Counted from the stretch's first letter, positions 50,001-61,911 are shown. The stretch is 64,000 nt of DNA from Balanoglossus misakiensis (GCA_040954595.2 CM082586.2:5952001-6016000); one strand, 5' to 3'. Notes: generated from the letters alone by a model not told the origin. Translations and numbers: made by a program.

Positions 50001-52140
50001 GTCGCAATGAGAAACCTTAGATGGTGTAGCTGGGGATGATAACATACGCCACTGATTCTTCCAACTGTGGTTAATGATCCGTGATTTTCGATCTTGAATT
50101 TGCTAAAAAAAATCGGAGGGAGGGGGATTATTTCAAGTGCGCCAGCTGTAGCAAGTCGCACGCAGCTGGTTCGTGTCTGTAATCGCATACGCATAGGCTG
50201 TTTTTGATGTAGACTCAGGGGGAAAAAATCAATGTTGAATGCAATCACAAAGAAAAGATGGGGGCAGTTGCCATACTTTCCAAAGTGCGTGTTTTAGGGG
50301 AACGTCACGCTATGATCATATTTCAAGTAACAATCAAACCGATATTGAGGTTCATTCTCACTAATGGGGCTGAGCGAACTAAGCATTATGAACTCGACAA
50401 TGCTGCACATGCATTTTCACAAGATATGTTCAAACTAATTTCATGTTTTAAATGCATGAAGTATATACTGACAAAATACCGGACTATGAATAATTTTCCT
50501 GATTTGGACTTGCAAGAGGGGTAAATTAACTCACAATCTTTGGCATTGTAATCTTAAATACAAAATGTATCATATCACAATATTTGGAGGAATGTTTATC
50601 AGCATGATTTACTTCTACAAGACATGAGAGAGAGTATGCGAAGGTTAATTTGGTTAGTCCACAATGTAATCCTATTTACCATAAAAAATAATTGCCTATT
50701 TATACTTTTGATTCTACTTCTTACACCAAGACCGAGCAGATTTTTAGCACTTGCTTATTGCGCCCGGAAATTTCACTTTAACACTTTACGTGAACTCGTT
50801 GTCGGTGTAACCGAAATTTCCTGAATTTACCAGCTGAATCGGGAGATGATGATGAAATATCGTGCCAATGAATATAATGTCTAAACGAAACTGTGCGAGT
50901 CCCAAACCCGCCCTTTGCATCCAGTGTAACACGCCTGTCAACGTCAGCAACCCATTGCCACATATCATCTCAGCAACTTTGTCATCTACACCCACAATCA
51001 CGTGACTGTTATTCAAGTTATTTTGGAAATTACAGAAGAAAAAATGTTGTCGTCGGAATATAGAGTGCCCGCAATTCAAGCCTATTCACATTGTTTTACT
51101 AACATCGTCATCACAGTAACCGCTGTTTCATCACGATGATAGTTTCGTACATTTATCATTTGTGATATCGCAAAGGTGACCTCTGCTAGAATTAGACACT
51201 GATGTTTTCATAACTATAAATATCGCCGTCGCCAATACAAAGTTACGGGAGCTATACATCACTGTGCGTGCCGTCAGCGGATAGCGTGACTTCTATAAAA
51301 AGTGCAGTTTGCCATGTTGTTGCGTGACGCGTCTCTCACAAGCTGGGATATTCATTTAGACGGTGCAAAATATTTATATTTGTCGGCGTTGGCGTTCGCT
51401 CTCCGCAAAGGGCATTTTTGTGTACTCGCTTGCGTCTCATGTCGGCTTACAGTAAAAGCGGGTTGCCAATCATGACACAGCTTGAATTATCCTCCCACGG
51501 AGGATATTCAACTATCATTTTCCACATGTGAGGCACGGTCAATCCACCCAACCATCCAACCACGAAAAAACTTTACCGCATCGTCATATGTTAAGATCGT
51601 TCGTAACAATCACGCGATAAGTGTCCAAAAATTAAATAAAGTAGTTTTCGATTAATTTGACAAATTTCATCGAGAAATAAAATTTGAGTTTGAGAAAGAC
51701 CGTTACCTACAAGGTAAATACAAATATGAGAACTGTCGACGTGACGGTAAAATGTTCAAAATCTGAATGTAATGACCCCTGAAACGCAAAATCCCCGGAT
51801 TAGAGAATAAATGGTCCGTGGACACAGCATATGTTGGTACCTTTCCTTGGGGGTTCATAACGAGTTTTATAATCACGGAGCACCACTGCTTCTGAAGGCC
51901 ATCGTGCGAGCAAAGCACAGCACGTGTGCGTTTTTGATTTCATTTCTGTTCATGCGACCATGACTTTATGAGCGAGCGAGCATAACCATGATAACTAAAT
52001 CCCAGCGGAGTTTCAGCATCATGTGTGACTCAAGGTTAGCGACAGAAATATAATAATGGAAGTTGAACGCCCGAAACATCGTTCTCTGTTCGTCACGGGG
52101 TGCGCAACAGATGGAAAATAATTCACATTCTGTGCTGTTT
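47091..52140. other. Non-coding spacer between the receptor genes
   Basis: About 5 kb without a confident gene. A frame at 50258-50524 (plus, ATG, 88 codons) is open but has no motif, signal peptide or splice partner. Poly(G) and poly(C) runs lie near 47921 and 48965. Confidence 0.5.
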
Positions 52141-52144
52141 ATTT

Positions 52145-52195
52145 CATTCGTTCGTTCGTTCGTTCGTTCGTTCGTTCACTCATTCATTCATTCAT
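52145..52195 (+). repeat. (TTCG)n/(TTCA)n microsatellite
   Basis: Seven TTCG units followed by TTCA units. It creates a short spurious frame reading FVRSFVRS. Confidence 0.95.
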
Positions 52196-52339
52196 CGTGT
52201 AATAATTTGGTGGCCGAAATGGTGGTATATAAATATTTGCAGATATATATTAGTTGCAAACTTGCCAACACCATGCTCGTCGTTTTGTTAGAGTTGAAAC
52301 AGTTATGTCCCAGTCATGGTACATGGGTGTATCAGTGAT

Positions 52340-52560
52340 GCTGCATTCCTGCTCCAATGTGGTTGTTACGGAGCTGCAGCAACCGTGATACAACCCAGCA
52401 TTGCTGTGACAGTGTTGCAGCATACCTGCAGATTACGGCTATGCTGCATGATGAGGTGACTCGACAATTGCATTGCTGTCCTGCAGAGCTGCTACAACAC
52501 AGGCTTGCAACAGAACTACTGAACGCGTCTGTCTGTCTACACATGTCATGTAGGCGACAG
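52340..52560. repeat. Degenerate TGCTGCA-rich low-complexity region
   Basis: Variants of TGCTGCA, GTTGCAGCA and CTGCAGA recur in both orientations, keeping frames open on both strands (52357-52701 plus, 52332-52544 minus). I read it as a diverged simple or palindromic repeat and not as a gene. Confidence 0.4.
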
Positions 52561-52701
52561 CAGCAATCAACGCTTCAGCATTTCCAGGTGACGCTCATCA
52601 GAAACAGCATATTGAATCGTCTGTGCCATAAAATTCTGGCCTACAAATGGCTAATATCAGTAGAACAGTTGGTTAATCACACACACACTCGGGATGACTA
52701 A

Positions 52702-53705
52702 GGAGCGCAAACACCAACTTTGCTACTTACTCTGCCAATTTGACGTGGACTCCCCTCTTACACACCGACGGCAGATGACCAGCAACTGCTATGGGTATCC
52801 CGGTGTAAATGTAGGCAGAAAACTTCTAATTTTAGACACGTGTCATGCATGCGTTGCTGGCTTATGTCAGTGATAAATAACGGCGTCAATAAAACTGAAC
52901 GCGAGTAAGACCTTACCGTTCCTGTGGCAGAACATAAAAAAAAGATAAATGGGAAATGTTACAGCGAGGGAAAAGAATATATTACGTAAGAAAAACTATC
53001 TTTGGCCGCCAATCTTCATGTGCCCCCGGCTTTGTGTTTAGTGTACGTTTTCGTTCAACCTTAAAATTAAATCTCGCGCTATATTATGTAGATGTCTGAT
53101 GAGAAGTGTTACCAAATTATCACGAGCCAGTGATTTCTAATCGGGTCTTGATTGCCCTAGTGTCCGGGACTGAACTATATTGTCCCGATTCATCAATGGG
53201 ACTGTAATTCATAGTGAGCTGACGCGGCTGGGGAGCTTTCGATTATTGCGAGGGGGTCGGAGGAATCAGGCATCGTTTTTTGAGAAACGTGTCAAAATTG
53301 GGTAGAGATGTATGCGGATATTTTGGTCTATCGATCGACGAGCGCAAGTCAGCCGGGACATATACATGTAACGAGCCGATCACAATAAAAGGAAAGTATT
53401 GTACATCTGGCACCGAGAACAATAGAATTTAGCGTGCACTAAAAAAGCCGTACGGAACGGTACGTACGGAACGCATGTTAAATACGCCTTAAGTTTCAAG
53501 GCGCCCCAACTCACTGTGTACAGGTATGTGCTGTTATGTGGACGGTTTCAAGACACCCCACTCCAACGCACGTAAACAAAAAAGAAAGATGGCTGCTCAC
53601 TGAGTCAACTGAGCGGTTTTCGATCGATTGTATCGGCATTTTGAAAGCCAAGTAACATGCAACACAAGAACCAACGGAGATGTAAGATGTATAATAATAA
53701 GGTTA
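52702..53705. other. Non-coding stretch
   Basis: No gene supported. It holds a short palindromic cluster around GTACGGAACGGTACGTACGG near 53449. Confidence 0.5.
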
Positions 53706-53836
53706 GGCCTATTACAAAAAAACCCGCAAATTATGCACTCGGACATTAGCGCAGCGCATCGCCCTCCGCTACGCATCGGGCGATACTCGGCGCTAATGTC
53801 CTCGTAAATACTTTGCGGTATTTACGTAATAACCTC
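53706..53836. mobile_element. Foldback MITE
   Basis: About 130 bases form an almost complete foldback. Inner arms GGACATTAGCGC (53741) and GCGCTAATGTCC (53790) are perfect, with ATCGCCC/GGGCGAT nested inside. Outer arms near TATTAC and ACCGCAAA pair imperfectly with GTAATA and TTTGCGGT. A local hairpin CGTAAATAC/GTATTTACG lies in the right arm. It has no coding capacity. Confidence 0.75.
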
Positions 53837-54819
53837 ATAGTATTCTCACCTCATCGCGCACAGAATCGTCACCGAACCTCAACGCGATGAAATGAAAACT
53901 GTACAGAACGCCCTGGCAGCGATCTCGTAAATCTACCGCGGAGTTTACCATTAGAGACAGCGGGAATAGTGTGATACAGCTATCGAATTATGAAAGATGC
54001 CATAAAGAGTGAACTTAATTTCTTACTTGATGTAAATTGTCAATTAATTTCTTGATGAAAAATCATTTCGCGACAACAAATGCTCAGAGATTATAAACTG
54101 TAGTATAAATCATATTGATTACGGGGCTAATTTCCCCGAAGATTCAATCACGCGTCAGTCTTGCTGCAGCTGTGTTGAGCATCATCTTAGCCTATATGAA
54201 AATTTCAACGTGACTGTACAAGAAGCCACGTCTGGCACATTCCTATGTGCGTTTGTTGAATCTGGAAATTAATCGACCTATCGCTTTCTCTGTAATTACT
54301 AAAGTCCCCCGCGCGTCTGTGAAGAGATGCACACACGTCTCCACGGCTGAACGATAGAGCTCTGTGTGCGTTCAATCAAGCAAAACTGTTTGTGAATGTT
54401 GTTTTATTACTTGTCACCCAGGTCACGCTCTTCAAATGTTTTGTTGGTCCTAGGTCTCTCTGTCAGTATAGAGAACGGATATACATGTAGTACGCGAAAT
54501 CGACATGTACCACAACATGTACAGATTAACTGTTAACTCTTCTATAAAAGGCCATGAATGACATGGGCAGTTTTTCGTTGGATACTCAAGACCTCAAAAC
54601 CATACTTTACACCCTGCCCATTTCAGGGGGAGGAAGGGGAGGGGGGGGGGGGCTTTGAAGAGACCGTGTAACGTCTCTTTACAATTGTTGTCACAATGAT
54701 CTCAGTAGAGCCTGGGGTTGGATTAGCGAATGCGTGGAAAAGATATAGTTAACAGTAGTATCCTCTATTATATCGTGTCTCACATGAAACAATATCACTT
54801 TAATGAGCACTACTGTAGA

Positions 54820-54912
54820 ACTAGCCTAGTCCTAGCCATATTTTGTCCGCTTTGCTTTGCTTTGAAAGCAAAGCGGACAAAATACGCCGAGGTACTAGGC
54901 TACTGCAGAACA
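54820..54912. mobile_element. Long hairpin / foldback element
   Basis: A perfect 20-bp stem, TATTTTGTCCGCTTTGCTTT at 54839-54858 against its complement at 54865-54884, with a 6-base loop. It extends outward as an imperfect stem (CTAGCCTAGT with ACTAGGCTA) to about 93 bases in all. A palindromic MITE is most likely; a miRNA precursor-like hairpin is an alternative. Confidence 0.75.
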
Positions 54913-55721
54913 GACCCATGGCGAGATTTGAAAGGTCATTCCTGTATAAATTCGTTCCGCATTCAACATTCCGTACAACTGTTTGCAATGGGACATATAC
55001 TCACTCGCTATGGTAATACCGGTAACTGATGGAATCAGACCATCAGATATTACAGACTATAAACAGGGCCAATTTAGTTTAAAATATGCTGTTGCTGTAA
55101 TATTACTCCAATCATTTCAATATTACTGTATGCATAATTGACTTCAAGGGACAACACCGCGCCATGTTGCTTCCGTGTCGTGTACGGCTTTACCCTGGAT
55201 GATAGGCAATTAATAAGGGAAGCTAGACTCTGGGGTAATAAGGTCTGTGGAATATGAGGGAAAAATGGCTAGATTCAGAGCTAAAAATTATGTATAAGTG
55301 TTACGATGTCTGACTCCCCGTTGGGGAATCGGTGCCGAGCGGAACCGTTGTACTTGGGGAGCTTACGTAATAGAGGAGCGTGACCTGTTGACCTGTTTAT
55401 TACTGCTACCCCAGGTGTTAGACTACCGATGATTCTCAGGTGCCGTGATCTTGTTCTGACTGAACACGTGCCTTCAGAAATGCTCTTGAATAATTTCTCA
55501 TACATTGTAATTGGACTCTAAGCACTTTCATTGTATACCGATTAAAATGCAGTTTGTAATAAGTCCCTTAATTAAAATACAATGTACGGTAATCACATAT
55601 GATGAGATGGCACGATTTTGACTCGTAAAATGATATTCATTCTCTTTAAATATTTTGATGGGGACATTAACTTTCATCTTGAAAGCTTAGTGCTATGTTG
55701 ACAAGCAGAGTACCCGGTATA

Positions 55722-55950
55722 TTAGCATGCTGTTTGGAGTAGAACAAGAAATTGCGTTTTGGACCACAGAACAAAATACTGAAAATGAAGCCAGAATTTA
55801 CAATAATGTCCGTTTAAGTAATAATTCATTAAAGAATCGTACAGTTCAATGTCCCTTCGTTCATCAATCTTATCTTCTAAACATTCGATGCTTACAATCA
55901 GCTTCATTTGAGCGATCATCTCTGCAAATGTTGCAATTTCTGCCTGTGTG
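55722..55950 (-). other. Coding-like helical fragment, unrecognised
   Basis: On the minus strand, after a possible acceptor GAATGTAG, about 75 codons read as an alpha-helical, acidic segment (AEIATFAEMIAQMKL, EDKIDERRDIELYDSLM) that turns hydrophobic and stops at 55722. A plus-strand frame (55727-56155) overlaps it. It may be an exon or pseudogene fragment. The family is not recognised. Confidence 0.25.
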
Positions 55951-56838
55951 TACTTCCTACATTCTTACCGTAAATCTTCAAAAGTGTATAGCCGCAGAAC
56001 TTTTAAACGCCGCTCGTGAGTACACGAGGCTTCATACGAACCCTAAGTGGACAGCAAGGGTAGGCCTGGGACTTCTTGTGTTAATGACCGCCTTCAAGTC
56101 AAGATACTCGCAATGTAAAATCCAGTGTAGCATTTCCCATCCATCCAGGACTTGAGATGTATCTACAATAGTCAGGTATAGCTGTACGCCGGGGTTATTT
56201 TAGAAATCGTGCTTGGACTCACGTCTCTCTACGTTGATGAATTTCCCACTTTTCCCCTGCGAACCTCGAGGAATCGACTGTTTGCTATTAAGCCATAAAA
56301 TAACAGTACATGTAAATGTAAATTAGTTGTGGGAATCTAATTAGACCATCAATAAAGCTGGGCGTGAATCCTCGGTGTTTGTAGTAACGGCGCGGGTCTC
56401 GTTTGAAAAGAAAACAACGTCAAATTTGAAAGTTATTAGGCCAATTTGGTGTTGAAATATTGATGGATTTCATCAAAGATGTACGATGCAGCCAAATGGC
56501 GAAAGGACCACGTGATCGCCAAGATTTGCAAGTTTGGGGCAACACATTCCAACATAGATATATTGCTCTGTCTCCGTTGTACCCATGGCAGTCACTCTGG
56601 CGTTCAATGTACGTGAAGCTATCTATATTTCTTCACTGATTAGTTGCCGCTTATTTCATTTAGTTTGATATAGCGAGCCGTAATTAGGATTACGTGCATA
56701 ACTCCAATGAGAGAATAACTTGCATAATCAAAGTAGGAGCATTGAATATGTATGAGGTGGTGTCGATGTAAATGCCAAAAATGAATATATATCAGAAGCT
56801 CTGCCGCGTAACCATTATGTTAATCGTTTCACCTTTCA

Positions 56839-56925
56839 ACTCTCTCTCTCTGTCTCTATCTCTCTGTCTCTGCCCGCTCTCTGTCTGTCTGTCTGTCTGT
56901 GTGTGTGCGTGTCTCTCTCTCTCCT
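56839..56925 (+). repeat. Pyrimidine-rich (TC)n/(TCTG)n microsatellite
   Basis: Runs of CTCT, GTCTCT and GTCT units with a short GT tract. Confidence 0.93.
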
Positions 56926-58273
56926 TATCTCTGTGCTAAATCTGCTAAAATAACAAAACGATTGCCACTCATAATCATTTTACAGGAAAAGTATGTTCAT
57001 TTATTTATTTTCACTTAAAATTGCTCAGACTGGAACAGAAACTGCCTTAGCTCCCCCACTGTCTATTGTCACAGATGCGCAAGAAAAATATGGGTTCTTG
57101 AAAGTTCAAAAGTCAATCATGGATGATTCCCCCGCCAAACAATATGTCCATCAATGTATAGGTTCAGAAACACTTTGGATATGGTTTGGGGTTGCATCAA
57201 CACATTGTCGGTTTATTATTCAGCAGATAGACTGAAATAGCTTGGCACATGTTTACGCAAATACGGGTGTAACGCCTACACCAGTAAACGCAGATTGACA
57301 TTTTCCGGTTATTGACTCAACGATTGTAATATCAGGGTTTTGTCTCACACTGTCATTGTAACAGCTGTCTCCTTTTAGACTGAACGGATTGTCTGAACCT
57401 AAATTTAATTTGCATGGTGTTTACAGGTGTCACCAGTCTATGAAGAATATTTAAATTATTAGCGATTTCCATGAAAACAAGATGGTGAACACCCAGTTTT
57501 CTTCGCTACTTTCAGCCAGGTTCCCCACACTCTATAACATAGTAAAGAACTGAAAAGACTGGTGGACAATAATTATTAATACGATAAATGTTCATAATAT
57601 AGCAGATGTAGGGATATAAAATCAACAAAATGTCACATTGTATAAAAAACAGCTTTGTGAAAGATGATCTATATTTATACCTTCACCGTATTTTAACTTT
57701 ACATATTATACGTTGGACCAACTTTAATAGTGGTAATGGCAGTGTCCGGCAATTGTCTTTTTGTCTTTAAATTTAAAGCATTTAGTACTCAGATGAAATT
57801 CCATGGATTGCTTATTCTTGGACGCGGAATTCAGAGAGACATAGGGTAAACATTAATTGCGAAATTGCAACAGTATGTTTTCCGCTATATCTGCGCTTGT
57901 CTCAAGGCATTGCGTAAAGTTTTGTTGGCTCTTGGTGCAGGTGTTTCCAATGGTTGCAAAGTGTGAGTTCAGTTTCCCAGGACAGTCATCCAATTAAAAA
58001 TCAAAACAATGGTCACGTGATCTGACGACTGAGCCTCGGTTCCAGTTTGTATGGCGGCAGCCCAGCTGTATCCTGCAACTGAGACACGTGATCTGAGGCC
58101 ACAATGCGGTCAGTTGAGGAACTTCTCGCTGTAGGAATGTCTCGGAATAAATGGCCCGAGAACAGCCTAAAATGCAAGAGATATAATAATGGAACTTGCA
58201 TAATTATGGCAGTTCATTGTTAAGGTCTGAATTTTCCGCCATATCTCTTTTAGGTGGAAGTCGAGATCGTTGC

Positions 58274-58471
58274 TTACACCGACACCTTCCCGGTCCCGTC
58301 TTTCGACGCACGTGTTTTCATGGTGTGAACGAGAGCCGAACTCCGCCATTGTGATCTCCTTCGCATGTCCGACGACATGGTCTTGAAGCTAGAGATCTCC
58401 TTGACGGAGGAGTTGACTTTGAATCGTTTGACCGCACGTCGACAGGTTAGGAACATGCGGCACATATCTCT
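58274..58471 (-). CDS. Receptor B exon 4 (cytoplasmic tail)
   Basis: Codes residues 344-408 and the stop after acceptor CTTTCCCTCAG. It starts RDMCRMFLTCRRA: basic, with two cysteines four residues apart, followed by Ser/Lys-rich sequence. Confidence 0.87.
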   Translation of the reverse strand, partial: RDMCRMFLTCRRAVKRFKVNSSVKEISSFKTMSSDMRRRSQWRSSALVHTMKTRASKDGTGKVSV

Positions 58472-60023
58472 CTGAGGGAAAGAAAAAAATAATTGGATCA
58501 TTTTATTAATATATGAGGGCGACACTATCTACTAGGACAACTCATGAACGCACAGTTTTCATACATACCCTGAACCTGTCACTTATGAAGACATACATTA
58601 TTGGGTTGAGTATGGAGTCTGAGATAATCATCCATATGAGCACACACGCTCTCGTTACCATGGTTTCTTTCGGGTTATATATTAAATACTCTGGCTTATA
58701 CGTTAGTACGATGTTGTAGAGGTGCAGTGGAAGCCAGCTGACAGCGAATAACACCACGGCTGATATCAAGGTGGTCATTGCCTTCAAAGAAAAAGAAAAT
58801 AACTAATGTAAACATGTGTTTGTCAATTAAGGAATAGGGAGATGTATTCAAAAAGGGTATAGCCCAGTGTCTGTAAAGGCAGGAGAGATGTCAGGCTTGT
58901 GAAACTTGTACAGTGACCATAATAATCCATTCCAACATGTGTTACTGATATTTGAACCGTCAGTGACTATTCCAATTACTAATGGATTGGACGTGGTGTT
59001 TCGTACACGCGAAATTACGCACATGTGCATGAGACGATCGTTCGATGCAGTCCCAGTATTACTTGTAAGCTCACCTTTCTCTTTACTTTGGCCTGGCGTT
59101 TATCCCCCGTTCGTTCAGGGGCTCCCGGTACCTTCCGCCTCCACACTTTGACTGCAGCGCGGATATAACAGACGCCGAGGATCAGAAGGGGCACCATGTA
59201 CGTGGAGAGGAAGATGGCCCACACGAAGGCTTCTTTGAAGTCGATGGCGGTCGACGAGGGCCAGATAGCCCGGCACTGGCGAATCGTGCCATTGCTATAG
59301 GTCGGGTACGTTGTCACGGAATGGTAGATGTAATACGGACAGCATATGAAGGCCGCTGATATCCAAATGAGCGTCACAACAAAGATTTTCTTCTTCGGAG
59401 AAAGTTTTTCTTTGAACGGGTACATGATGGCGCGGTATCTGTCTAGACAGATGGCTGCCAACGTAAATATGCTGACGACCTCTGATACCTGAAAGAATGA
59501 AAAATCTTGAAACCAAATGCCATCATATTTTCAATAGTCTCAGATGTTGGTTGTAATTTTTGCTCAAAGCAACTACAATACAATACAATACAATACAATA
59601 TTAGTATACTACATGTATTACCTTAAGTGTAAAAAGTGCCAGTCTACAGATGACGTCACCAAATATCCACTCCCCAATCAATATGTGTGAAAAGATGAAA
59701 GGCACACATATCAAACTCAGGCTCCAATCAGAGATGGCCAAGTTCAAAATAAACGTATTGAAGGAGGTTTTCCCGTTCTTTGCACACGTGATGGTGACGA
59801 ACACCACGATGTTTCCCACTGCCGAGATGATGACGCCGAGTGTGAACACGACGGCCAGTGTCTTGACCGCGCCTGCGTTCAGCCGGAGTGCCACGTATAG
59901 GTATTCGTAGTCATAGATGTAGCTGTAGCTGTAGCTGCTGTAGTCTGGGCTGCTGTCGTCACTGAAATTTGACTGAGGAGCGGTTTGCGTCGGTGCATAT
60001 CCAATCATCGGCCCGGCTGCCAT
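58274..60023 (-). CDS. Family A GPCR, receptor B (408 aa, 4 exons)
   Basis: Coding exons (minus): 59622-60023, 59075-59488, 58569-58781, 58274-58471, joined by three phase-0 introns at the same positions as in receptor A. Landmarks: an N-terminus dense in Tyr, Ser and Asp (25-43) with an NFS site at 19; Asn71 (TM1); Asp99 in LAISD (TM2); WIFG 119-122; Cys126 with Cys206 (disulfide); DRY 150-152, intact; Trp176 (TM4); Pro234 (TM5); SWLP 287-290 where CWLP is usual; NPIMY 331-335 (TM7). ECL2 has an NGT site. The tail is basic and Ser-rich with cysteines (MCRMFLTC) suited to palmitoylation. It is intact and shares LNLA.SDWSL, WLPL..YN and SDS..NPI.YVF.SD.F with receptor A. Likely a peptide-type receptor; ligand unknown. 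Confidence 0.92.
58569..58781 (-). CDS. Receptor B exon 3 (TM6-TM7)
   Basis: Codes residues 273-343 between acceptor TTTCTTTGAAG and donor AGG|GTATGT. Contains SWLPLHLYN, YKPEYL and NPIMY. Confidence 0.93.
59075..59488 (-). CDS. Receptor B exon 2 (TM3 to ICL3)
   Basis: Codes residues 135-272 from acceptor TTCTTTCAG to donor AAG|GTGAGC. It holds DRY, TM4, ECL2 with Cys206, TM5 and a strongly basic ICL3 (KRQAKVKRK). Confidence 0.93.
59575..59601 (+). repeat. (CAATA)n microsatellite
   Basis: Five CAATA units in receptor B's first coding intron, close to the splice donor at 59621. Confidence 0.93.
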
Positions 60024-60025
60024 TA
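59622..60025 (-). CDS. Receptor B coding exon 1 (N-terminus to early TM3)
   Basis: An acceptor GGTTATAG ends at 60026, two bases before the ATG at 60023. The exon therefore carries almost no 5'UTR, and an upstream non-coding exon is required. It codes residues 1-134 and ends FTLK at AAG|GTAATA. An apparent upstream extension uses non-ATG codons and crosses the acceptor. Confidence 0.9.
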
Positions 60026-60413
60026 CTATAACCAAAACAAAAGAGAGCAAAATGATGACATTTTGTCAAATCAACATTCTGCTAAGAAAAACAAAATTCC
60101 AAGCAGAGCCCGAACGCAGTTGCGTGTGATTTCGTAACAGCCCTACCAGAAGCGAATGTGGTTGATACAGTCACGTAGACTGCCCACGACGCGACTGTCC
60201 GTCGATCAACTGACTATAACAAGATCGTCAACTCTCGGCTCTGCCTATAGTCGCAACCAATGATGCTATGACGTAAACACATGATCTGTCCGGTGCTACT
60301 GGTAGATACACAAACATGTACCAGCGTAAATGGAATCATATTGGTGTCAACAAATGAATTTCATGAATAGTATCAACCAGTCATTAATTAAGTAAGTGGG
60401 GTCATAGTACGCC

Positions 60414-60446
60414 TATCAATCAATCAATCCATCAATCAATCAATCA
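60414..60446 (+). repeat. (ATCA)n microsatellite
   Basis: Eight CAAT/ATCA units with one substitution. Confidence 0.93.
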
Positions 60447-60599
60447 CGCTAATGGTTTAGTCCCGCGAGTACAATTGGAAGGCAACGAGAGAATCTTCAA
60501 AATTGTCCATGTCTGAGGCTTTGTTGCGTACGTGTTCACACGCGGGAGATAATTATAAATCGATTGTTGTCCGTCCGTGTGTTTGTCCTGAAGTGTGTG

Positions 60600-60712
60600 G
60601 TTTCTGCCTGTCTGTGTGTCTCTATGTAAGTCCGGGTGTGTGTGTCAGTCTGTGCGCGTGTGTATCTCTATGTCCGTCCGTCTGTCTGTCTGTCTGTCTG
60701 TCTGTCTGTGTC
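60600..60712 (+). repeat. (GTCT)n-rich simple repeat
   Basis: Degenerate GTCT/GTGT units ending in a pure (GTCT)n run. It yields a false cysteine-rich frame reading CLSVCLSV. Confidence 0.9.
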
Positions 60713-60864
60713 ATTGATATCTCGTGAACAGCTTGTTAGATTTCAAATTTGGTGGACGGATATTAGTGGTGGCCAAGGCTTGTATTTAATGAGGCTATCA
60801 AAGATCAGTCGCTGCAATCCAAAATGTAAATCAATTGCTTGCCGTTACTCGATATGTAGGTTGA

Positions 60865-60940
60865 GTAGGTATGTAGGTAGGGAGGGGGGAGGGAGGGGGA
60901 GGGAAGGAGGATGGATGGTTGGTTGGTTGGTTGGATGGTT
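60865..60940 (+). repeat. G-rich and (GGTT)n simple repeat
   Basis: Successive AGGGGG-type runs followed by GGAT and GGTT units. The G-runs could form a quadruplex on this strand. Confidence 0.85.
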
Positions 60941-61911
60941 TTCGTGTGAGGAACGTTTTCGCCTAAGGTGTAGGCAGGTGTGGAAATTTGTTTTTCCTCA
61001 ACCTATTTCGCATTTGGAAAGAATTTGCTTCCAAAAGTAGGTGACGGCCAAATCAAGTAAACTTTATGTTACGCAAACTCGTGCGCATTTCTTTTTATTA
61101 GCAAAATGCAGTAGAGATCGCGCATCTGTCTGGTGCAGTGCCCTCAACGGCACGTTTTAGTCTTGAATTCAAGCAACGTGGTTTCTACTTTGCCGCTTCA
61201 GCCTCCTTTGTTTTTCTTTCCGTTTGAAAAGTGAAGAAAAAATCGCTATGTGCAAGTTGTATGCAGATGCTGGTCACTGACGCTATGCGGTCAGGCTTGA
61301 AACAACGCCTCAGGTAAACCCAGCTGTTAAACGGATAAATCGTACACCCATAGGGTACGCTTCACTGAAAAAAAGTTAGCATAATGACTTTGTCACGCGT
61401 CATTATTTTTTTTTTAATCTGGCCAATTTCTTATGTACCCGGTTGAAATCTCTTTACTGTGTCTTATGCAAAGCACCTACATGTGCCACCAATGATGAGA
61501 GACCAACATTTGGGTTCACTCGCGTGGGCTGTAAAGAAAAGCTGTTCGATTTGATCTCAAACCTCGCCTCACCCCTCCCCCTCCAAATTCCGATCACTTA
61601 GCGCAATACAGGCAAAATTACACCGGAAAATACTGGGAATAGGAACACATACTGTGATTTTTTACTTGTTTTAAAGGAAATGTCTCGTTGAGGGAGCAAA
61701 CATGACTTAGGCCGATTCGGTAAAGACTTCGGATATTGTCACGGTTCTTTTATCGACATGCACGATGACATACGGAGTTGTTTTTTTATAATTTTTCAAA
61801 TGAATCGTCCACTACTTGCATGAGTTGGACATCGTAGAATAAGGAATATATTTGTAGCGGAGAAGGTCCATTCAGCATGGACGATGTAGACAGTCAGAGA
61901 TTTCAACTTAC

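Larger units (their letters stand above)
54913..58273. other. Mostly non-coding region downstream of receptor B
   Basis: Contains the 3'UTR of receptor B at its right edge, a candidate minus-strand coding fragment at 55722-55950 and a CT-rich microsatellite at 56839-56925. Nothing else is supported. Confidence 0.5.
60026..61911 (-). other. Proposed 5'UTR intron of receptor B
   Basis: Bounded by donor CAG|GTAAGT at 61911 and acceptor ATAG at 60026. It contains several microsatellites, listed separately. Open frames at 60503-61040 arise from these repeats. Confidence 0.45.

Noticed and set aside
52063-52338. 91-codon plus-strand frame
   Set aside because: Its distinctive part is the (TTCG)n microsatellite.
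60503-61040. Cysteine-rich frames on the plus strand
   Set aside because: Produced by (GTCT)n and G-rich simple repeats.
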